This document shows, in pieces, positions 57,321 through 64,000 of a stretch of DNA of 64,000 nucleotides. The DNA is from Synaphobranchus kaupii. Taxonomy: Eukaryota > Chordata > Actinopteri > Anguilliformes > Synaphobranchidae. The stretch covers positions 64,666,849 to 64,730,848 of the forward strand of contig CM056383.1 of assembly GCA_029718625.1 (NCBI GenBank). The letters are read 5' to 3'. How positions within the stretch are numbered: position 1 is the first letter of the stretch; each line of letters starts with the position of its first letter. Under the pieces are notes generated by a model. That model was not told where the DNA came from. It did not search any database and saw only the letters and a program-made list of their open reading frames with translations. The position numbers and the translations under genes were made by a program.

Positions 57321-57825
57321 GTGGACTTTTTGAGGACTTTTTCTTTGTGCTTCTGACATGCAGCAAAAGATTAAAAACTGTAGGAGTTCAGAAAAAATTA
57401 TTAGTTATTGAAGAGTGAATGATTAGGCTACATATTTAGGTGTGTGTACCAGTGTGATATCAATGTTTTCAACTTAAATCATCATAGCAGGCAAATGTAT
57501 ATTTTATAAGTATTTTATACACTTATAAGACGGTTTTGGATAGTTTTTGGACCCATAGATATCTATCCCCATACACTGATGAAAAGATTCCCACTTGAAA
57601 ATTATGCAAACGTGAGTTTCATGAGTCAAAGCAGTTGATTTGTAGTTAAATACAATGTTAAATTAAATTATTATTTTATGATTTACAGCAGTGCACAATT
57701 TAGCCATTTTGGATAGATTTGGAGGCACTACAGTACAGGGTACACTGCTTACATTTAGCATCATATATCTTTAGTAATTCTGCATATAATCCTCAGATTT
57801 GCACACTTGGCGAGTGTATGGCCGT
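57321..57825. other. No gene recognised
   Basis: AT-rich; no conserved frame. Confidence 0.45.
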
Positions 57826-58290
57826 GACCGAATATGATCCCTGTTCCCTGCCCCCTGTCCACTCAGACCCCTGTCTACTATGTGCCCTGTCCCCTCACTT
57901 TGCAAGCAGTGTGCGAAAGAAATCCTACAAAACTCTTTCTAAACTAGTGAGGATTTACATATGCCAACCAGTTTACATGTGACAATGGTTACAAAGTGTA
58001 GATTATGAATGAAGATAGAATTAACAAAAATAAAAAGAGAGTAGTTTGTAATATGTACTACAAGTTGTAGTTTTTACTTCCGGTTCACTTCCCGAAATTG
58101 TCGGATGAGTGCACAGTTCTGTGGATGAGCGTGCTCCTGAATCCCCTCAACAAAACCCCTGAAATAAGGGTTTCATCCTGGGATTTTACGTGCCCCCATT
58201 TGAGTGAAAAAGTCACCCACTCAAAAGCTTTTTGATAAAGTTGACTCAAATATGCGCCCTCAAAGGGGTGAAGGGATCATATTCAGCCTA
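57826..58290. mobile_element. Possible MITE with GGCTGAATATGATCCCT ends
   Basis: CCGAATATGATCCCT (57828-57842) faces AGGGATCATATTCAGCC (58272-58288). The right end is richer (CAAAGGGGTGAAGGG), and CCCCTCACTTTGCA at 57891 may be its left partner, displaced by an insertion. No target duplication was resolved. Confidence 0.5.
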
Positions 58291-59344
58291 TTATCCAGGA
58301 AATAGTATAGAAATACATGTAGTATAGGAAGTATAGTTTTACATGTTTTACATTTGTAGCTCTCTTGGTTTTGTATTTTGGCAAGGTTCCTTTGTATTTG
58401 TGGAACTTTATTTTGACCTAAATTATGAAAAGAAAATAGTAATAATAAATAAGTTTGTTTTCCAAGTTTCTGTAATGCTCACACGTGGAGTTATATAGCC
58501 AGTGGTTGAAAGTTTACAGCTCTCAAAGTTGTGCATCACATCACTGAGTCATGGTTTCCTGTGAAAAGCTGTACAAAGGTTAGAGTTAGGCTGAAGAAGA
58601 AAAAGGAAGTAATTCAGACCTGGGTAACATGAACTATATGACAGAATATACCCCGTTATAGTTCACACCATTTGCGCTGATGAGTGATGCAACTTCTGTA
58701 AACCATACATAGACAGGTAAGGGATTCGCTAGCAGGCATCTCAGAAATCATTCATTGAGGAGGTGGCCATTTTAAACTCTCTGTTATCTTGAAATTTAAA
58801 TACACTTATAAGTATAGCTTTTTATTTCCATAACAGTGACATATTTCTTGACCTAATAGTATTTAGTCATGATGAACATAAAGCCTCTTGGCTAATTAAT
58901 TATAATATCATAATATTATATATAATGGCTAGCTAGCTAGCTATTTGTGTTAGCATGCAAGTAGCCTGTCCTGTATTTTACAACTGGGTCCAATGATGTG
59001 ACTAAATAAAAAAATCTAAATGGTTTGAAATCCACAGATGTAGGCCTACATATGCCAACTAAGGGAAATAGCAGTTTTGCAAAACAAAATGTAAATAGCA
59101 GCATTATTACAACACTTTTCAGGTAGCTTCAGCTTCTGAAGATCACCTTTTGTTCCTGTTGTAGTCAGAACATTTGGTATGCTGGTTTCTGCAAGCCAAC
59201 AATTTAATTTGGGTGATGCCCAAATTAAGATTTTTTTTCCAGATTTTGTTTTCTTATTAACAGTACTGAACCAGAAACATGTTTCTATTGATATTGCTAT
59301 CATAATAAAACAAAATTAGAAAGAGAGGGAGTGTGTGTCCATGC

Positions 59345-59346
<2 letters not shown>
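58291..59346. other. No gene recognised
   Basis: Short frames only. No repeat identified. Confidence 0.45.
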
Positions 59347-59407
<61 letters not shown>

Positions 59408-59436
59408 GTGTGTGTGTGTGTGTGTGTGTGCGAGAG

Positions 59437-59469
<33 letters not shown>
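59347..59469. repeat. Compound (GT)n-(GA)n microsatellite
   Basis: About 38 GT units with a TTG break at 59405, followed by about 17 GA units. It gives spurious open frames on both strands. Confidence 0.97.
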
Positions 59470-59472
<3 letters not shown>

Positions 59473-60279
59473 AATTGATGGATGCCCTAAAGCAACCTAG
59501 GGGACATAAAATGGAATGGGAAGCACAAATCTCAGTCTGAAGCGACAAATATGTTTCCCATCTAATTGCAGCCACCCAAAGCCATAAAATGCAAACTGAA
59601 TGTTTCACAAGATAACAGACCCAGAGGGATCCTCGGGACCATGGAAAATGGGCTGCACACAGGCATGAAGCCTGAGAATAGCCAGGAAATTGCAGAGGAG
59701 ATCCACATAACCGTGTGTCTTCTGCATAGCATTTGTACTTTGAACTCGAGTCTCAATGACCCAAAAATCCACTCTTTTGCAGTAGATGGGAATTATGTCG
59801 ACCACGTGGTAAAGAAAATAAATAAAGAAAAAAATGATAAGCATAAGTATAAAACAAAGTACAAATAAGCCTTTGGCATTTTGCAATTATTGTTCAACGC
59901 CCGAAAAAGTAAACTGATTCATTACATATGTTAAATCAACATTTCTGAGTAAAATCTTCCAAAAACAGATGCGTGTCTAATTAGAAAGCCATCATCTGTA
60001 TGTGTCAGGCCTAATTAGCACGGTTTATGAATAAGTAAACTGACTAAATAAGTAAACTGACTAAATGCTTCTTACTTTAGAAGATGGGCCCAAAACCTAC
60101 ATGCTATTAGTGCTATTAGGGCAACGGAATTTGCATTCATAGGGTTACACAAATCCTCGTGAAGATTTTTGAAAATTTTCCTCGTTACAATGCTTAGAAT
60201 AATTCTGTCTTCTACTACAAAAATATAATAATAAAAATAATAATGAGACATTATGAGATGCAGTGAAAAACCTTACAAA
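59470..60279. other. No gene recognised
   Basis: A 100-codon frame (59566-59868) shows no known motif. Confidence 0.4.
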
Positions 60280-60296
60280 ATGGGTTGCCCTTAATG

Positions 60297-60500
60297 CAGG
60301 GGTGTCAAACTCCAGTCCTGGAGGGCCGCAGTGTCTACAGGTATTTGTGGTTTCCTTTCAATCAGCACCCAGTTAAAGCATTGAGAACAAGGTGTGTGGA
60401 CTTCTTAGCCAATTAGTGACTTAAATTAATCACTTGTGCTTAAACGCACCAAAAACCAGCAGACACTGCGGCCCTCCAGGACCGGATCTTGACACCCCTG
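60297..60500. mobile_element. hAT-type MITE, 204 bp, 8 bp target duplication
   Basis: Ends CAGGGGTGTCAAACTCCAG and CGGATCTTGACACCCCTG; subterminal CCTGGAGGGCCGCAGTGTCT faces AGACACTGCGGCCCTCCAGG. CCTTAATG lies on both sides (60289-60296 and 60501-60508). Termini and an 8 bp duplication are the hallmarks of hAT elements; this family is common in fish. Confidence 0.95.
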
Positions 60501-60533
60501 CCTTAATGGCTGTAAGTCATCAAGGGTCTAAGG

Positions 60534-60716
60534 CCCTGGTATTCAAATCACGGTCCTCAAGGTCCGAGACCTGCTGGTTTTCCACCCTCCCTTTACCTGG
60601 GAGTCAGGTGTGAAGACAATCTGGCCAATCACTAGCACTAATTGTTCAGTTAACTACCTGGGAGAAAGAAAACCAGGGCCAGACTTAGATTCGAGGTCCA
60701 GATTTGAATATCCATG
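60534..60716. mobile_element. Second hAT-type MITE, 183 bp, 8 bp target duplication
   Basis: Left CCCTGGTATTCAAATC and right GATTTGAATATCCATG, with inner CCTCAAGGTCCGAGACCTGC / CGAGGTCCAG and CTGGTTTTCCACC / GAAAACCAG. GTCTAAGG flanks both sides (60526-60533 and 60717-60724). It lies only 33 bp from the first hAT insert. Confidence 0.9.
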
Positions 60717-61050
60717 GTCTAAGGTATCAAATGAGCCCCAAACCATCACTCTGCATCCAAATATGGAGTAGATGTGGATGGATCACTTTAACCCTATTTA
60801 CTTTGGCCTATTTTATACAATTTTCGCCTAGTTTTTACTAGTGTCAATTAAGTGCCAATATCTCAAAAACGATTCACTGCACATCCATGGTTGAAAGTTT
60901 CAATGAAAGAAGAGGCTTGTACCATTCAGAAATTTGCATCAGAATAAATTTATGTAAAAATGGTCACATACAGTTTATACATAATACACATAAAAAAACA
61001 AAGTACAAAACGCCTTGTGTTTTTACAGTTTAGCACTGAATATTTCAACT

Positions 61051-61465
61051 TCAAAGTAATGGAGCAAGCCAGACTTCCTTACAGCTAGTGCACTGATATG
61101 TTGTCCACTTGGGTTTAGAATTTGGTAAAGATATCTACAGGCTTTCCTTATGCATTGGTATTTTTACCAAAACGGGGCACCGGGTGTCCCGAAACGTTTC
61201 CAAACGTCGCCAAATATAAAACATGTGCATATCTTTCTGTCCTAAGGCATGTCAATCATCAGAAAACTTTATTTTTTCTTTTAAAACATTTTTTGTAATA
61301 CAGAATGTGAAGAAAATTAACCTACACATGTTTTGTGTTTATGTGTATGAGGGTATTCTCTTACAAAGCGTGCCCAAAAGTGCCCAAATACCTCTCCGAA
61401 AAGGATTACTTACCCTAATGTTATCCAACCAATCTGCTTTACATTTAAATGGCACTGTACTTCAA
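61051..61465 (-). pseudogene. Possible C-terminal exons of a piggyBac-like transposase
   Basis: On the minus strand, TVPFKCKADWLDNIR ends at an AGG|GTAAGT donor (61414/61413). After an intron-like 279 bp, the frame resumes in phase at 61134 as ISLPNSKPKWTTYQCTSCK and then EVWLAPLL and a stop (61051). YxCxxC is reminiscent of the cysteine-rich C-terminus of piggyBac transposases. The acceptor is weak and only two cysteines remain, so this is tentative. Confidence 0.35.
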
Positions 61466-61567
61466 AGTTAGATTTACCAGAGCCCCATAAGCCAGCAGAA
61501 TAACAGGTTTATCTATAACAAGCCTTCAACTTGACTTTTTACAGCAAAAGTAATGAATTATACATCA

Positions 61568-61762
61568 CTATTTGGCAACCTGTCTGTTACCACCTCCTAC
61601 GACAGAGGTGTTAGGTGGGGGAGGGGTGTCTTCACTGTCCTCCCTGAAAAAGACAGATTCAAGTACATTACTAAGTAGAATCACTAAAAATGAGAACACA
61701 AATTATCTCAAAAAGACATATGGCAAGTATTACAATTAAGTGGAAAAAATTTTTATTTCATT

Positions 61763-61836
<74 letters not shown>

Positions 61837-62365
61837 TATATATACGTATATACATTAAAAAATCTTACATCCACAGTACGTCTGATATTAGCTCCAACAT
61901 AATTAGCAATCGTAGCTAACTAGGATTTATGAATTTGTTTGTCAGCTTGCACAAACTAAATTACATTATTATAATACTGTAATGTCTTGACTGAACCGTG
62001 AAATAAAGTACTGAGAATGGATGTCGTTTCATGCGTAAATTCAACAACTAGCCCTTGTGTTGGTTGCTGCACAAAGAAACTGCGAATGAAGGCTAGAAAA
62101 CAAACAGAGCAGGCGCTCCTTAGCCTGTGACGCCATAGAAGCTAACTAGCGAACTCCTGCGAGAATCCATTTATCACCAAACTAAAAATACTCTAGATAA
62201 TAGCGCTCCATACTGTTGATAATTATGATGATAATAATAACAATAATAATAATAATAATTTGTATTATATATTTTTAAAAACACTTACATGTCCAGGCAC
62301 GGGTCCATGCCAGAGTCATTGCTCTGCCAGAACACAGACTTCTTCGCCTCTGGGACACTTCTTCA
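61568..62365 (-). pseudogene. Possible N-terminal spliced exons, acidic/proline segment
   Basis: The minus-strand frame SVFWQSNDSGMDPCLD runs to a CAT|GTAAGT donor (62289/62288). A good acceptor (TCTTTTTCAG, 61644-61653) starts a 76 nt block in phase, EDSEDTPPPPNTSVV then GGGNRQVAK and a stop at 61568. Acidic starts of this kind occur in piggyBac-derived proteins. A start at the ATG 62306-62308 has G at -3 and +4. It may instead be chance. Confidence 0.35.
61774..61850. repeat. Compound A(n)-(TA)n-(CA)n-(TA)n microsatellite
   Basis: Poly-A, then about 12 TA, about 11 CA and further TA units. Confidence 0.95.
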
Positions 62366-63506
62366 CCTCCAAAACCTGAGCAACCGTGAAATAAGCGCTC
62401 TTCTTTCCACCGTTGATTGCCACGTTCGCGTATAAATGTATAAAATAATCGTAAACTTTGAAGCAGCAAAGACATCACCAGCGCAATTGCATCATACAGC
62501 TGCCCGTGTCTGCGTACAGAGAAAGACTGGTCTGTGGACGTTTTTTCAGCTCACAAAAAAAGCTACACATTGCTAAATACATCGGGATAGACTGAAAACG
62601 TAATTGTAACAGCAATCCAGCCCATCCCTTCCAGGATAAACTCAGTCAAAATGGCCACAGGCGTCATCTGATGCTGTCGACAGTCAGGAGCGCACAGGCC
62701 GATTGCCCTATGGGCTGTCTTTACGCGTGGATACAGCGCCGTTCACAGTCGCTTGAATATGACATATTTTGCTTCGTTTGAAAGGGCAGGAACCCCCGTA
62801 GAAGATAATCTACGTGTTTTACGTTAGATCATTCCTGTAGCAGTCTAGTAATGCTTTTACGCAACGGTAGTAACGTAGTACAAACGCAAAAGCGAAGGGT
62901 ATCGCACTGTGGAAATTGAGACTTTCCTGGATAATGGATAAATGGGTTACGAAAAAACGTTGAGGATTCTTCAGAAAAGGGTTATAACTGCATAACCAGG
63001 TATCGTATTTGGTTGCTTAAACATGTTTATCAAGAGAATTTGTAGAAAATAAAATGTATTTATACAAAACCGGAAGTATATCGGTTGTATGCATACTGAA
63101 GTGAGCACGGGAAAAAAACACCTAATGTTTATTTATACAACTTTTCAATAATATACAATTGTTCCTGAATCGGATCTTGATTTTTCAGCGTGTTGAAATG
63201 GTACCAAGAGCTTTTGTGATACGCATTTTATTGCCTGTGATTGCGGCGAGGTGAAGGCTGTAAACAAATAAAAAAAGTGGTTGGGCTATTAGCACCCTGC
63301 TGCTTTATGGCTCTGTAGTGTAACCTGAGAGCTGATAAGCATATAAACGAATGTGTTCGCAGGCTGTGACTGTTTTTTAACAATTTTGCGTCGAAAGTTC
63401 CGTGTTTTATTAACGTTATAATTTAGAATTTAAGAGAAATATGAACACTATAAAAAATTGGACCGCATGCGTCCCACCACTAGGGGGCCAAAGCCTATAG
63501 AGTTAA

Positions 63507-63900
63507 GGGTTTCTTCTCCTGACTTTTTCCACATAGAGTTCTATAGGAAAATGAGTCAGGAGAAATAACCCTTGCAGTGATCCATCCATATCTACTCCAT
63601 ATCTGGCAAGATAGTGATAGTTTGGGGCTCGTTCGATAGCTCAGACCCTTGATGACTTACAGCCACTTAGCCACCCATGTGTTCCATACTGTACCAGTGT
63701 AATTTACTGCTGAATCTAGTCTCACCCCCCAATTCCCAGAGAGATCCATTCAAATGCAGAGAGGATATAGTATCGCTTGTAACAGTACCTGAAAATAAGA
63801 TTGAGAGTCTTTTGATGTTGATGGGTCACAGAGTTCAGGAAGTAAGAGCATGCAAAGGATATGCGACCAAATATGAAATATGATGGGTCAGTGTGACCAA
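63507..63900 (-). repeat. Foldback B hairpin and right arm
   Basis: GGGTTTCTTCTCCTGACT faces AGTCAGGAGAAATAACCC across a loop of about 15 nt, followed by the full right arm (CATCCATATCTACTCC, CAGACCCTTGATGACTTACA, CACCCCCCAATTCCC, GTATCGCTTGTAAC) to about 63900. It is the longest right arm in the window. Confidence 0.85.
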
Positions 63901-64000
63901 TAACCCAACAAGAACTAAAAGCATTTAGTTTGAAATGCATTTTCCAACATTTCTTTGCATTTATTTTGACCAAAATGATGAAAATGAACTAATCTAAGTT

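Larger units (their letters stand above)
60788..63506 (-). mobile_element. piggyBac-like element, 2.7 kb, coding core degraded
   Basis: TTAA lies at both ends (60788-60791 and 63503-63506). Left terminus CCCTATTTACTTTGG and right terminus (inverted) CTCTATAGGCTTTGG match at 11 of 15 positions. The right terminus recurs at 50125. The element is inserted at a TTAA inside foldback B, where another copy (7215) still has the intact TTAA. Minus-strand cryptic exons (below) would be the transposase remains. A TA/CA microsatellite sits inside at 61774-61850. Confidence 0.72.
60280..63900. mobile_element. Foldback repeat B hit by three other elements
   Basis: Left-arm pieces at 60280-60296, 60501-60533 and 60717-60787 (TGTAAGTCATCAAGGGTCT, then GTATCAAATGAGCCCCAAAC, then GATGTGGATGGATCACT), and hairpin plus right arm at 63507-63900. 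Removing two hAT-type inserts and the TTAA element joins these into one B unit. The outer part of the left arm is missing before 60280. Confidence 0.8.

Noticed and set aside
59300..59608. Open frames rich in His-Thr or Cys-Val
   Set aside because: They translate the GT/GA microsatellite.

Overview
This window looks like nuclear DNA of a ray-finned (teleost-type) fish. The evidence is its repeats. It has tRNA-derived SINEs with the eel/teleost L2 3' tail (a GTCGCTCTGGATAAGAGCG-type stem-loop followed by TAATG-like repeats). It has CR1/L2-group LINEs with a fish-type esterase ORF1, many Tc1/mariner relics including DD34E and DD37E types, hAT and TTAA-target (piggyBac-like) short elements, and CA/GT microsatellites. 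The species cannot be fixed from the sequence. No host protein-coding gene, rRNA or canonical tRNA gene is supported: every ORF with recognisable protein similarity belongs to a mobile element.

Layout. 0-10 kb: copies of two dispersed families (called A and B here), a Tc1 relic, a degenerate LINE, a 0.5 kb tandem duplication and a SINE. 10.5-16 kb: a DD37E Tc1/mariner element with perfect termini, then a copy of repeat A split by a 759 bp short element, a B half-element, and a minus-strand LINE split by a palindromic Tc1 element. 18-26 kb: short inverted-repeat elements, a LINE 3' fragment, and a 2.2 kb inverted-repeat element (family C) carrying a 17 x 36 bp minisatellite and a LINE 3' tail. 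26-32 kb: three truncated Tc1/mariner-type relics, a 226 bp TTAA-flanked hairpin, and a 350 bp-offset duplication. 35-37.3 kb: a solo LTR (TG...CA, 5 bp target duplication) abutting a TTAA-flanked long-inverted-repeat element. 40-47 kb: a SINE split by an L2-tailed insert, the best-preserved LINE (41.4-45.7 kb, minus strand, one stop codon within ORF2) and a Tc1-like element carrying a SINE. 48-57 kb: a LINE split by the 3' end of another LINE, another SINE and a third degenerate LINE. 60.3-63.9 kb: a nest in which a foldback B element was hit by two hAT-type short elements and by a 2.7 kb piggyBac-like element.

The most informative signals are the nested insertions, several of which can be proved by target-site duplications or by reading frames that continue across the insert. 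Others are a recurring hairpin-plus-GGGCG motif inside the solo LTR and cryptic in-phase splice-joined frames inside the piggyBac-like element. Long stretches between these (for example 16-18.5, 37.3-39.9 and 51.6-54.7 kb) are AT-rich and show nothing recognisable; they may be intergenic or intronic.
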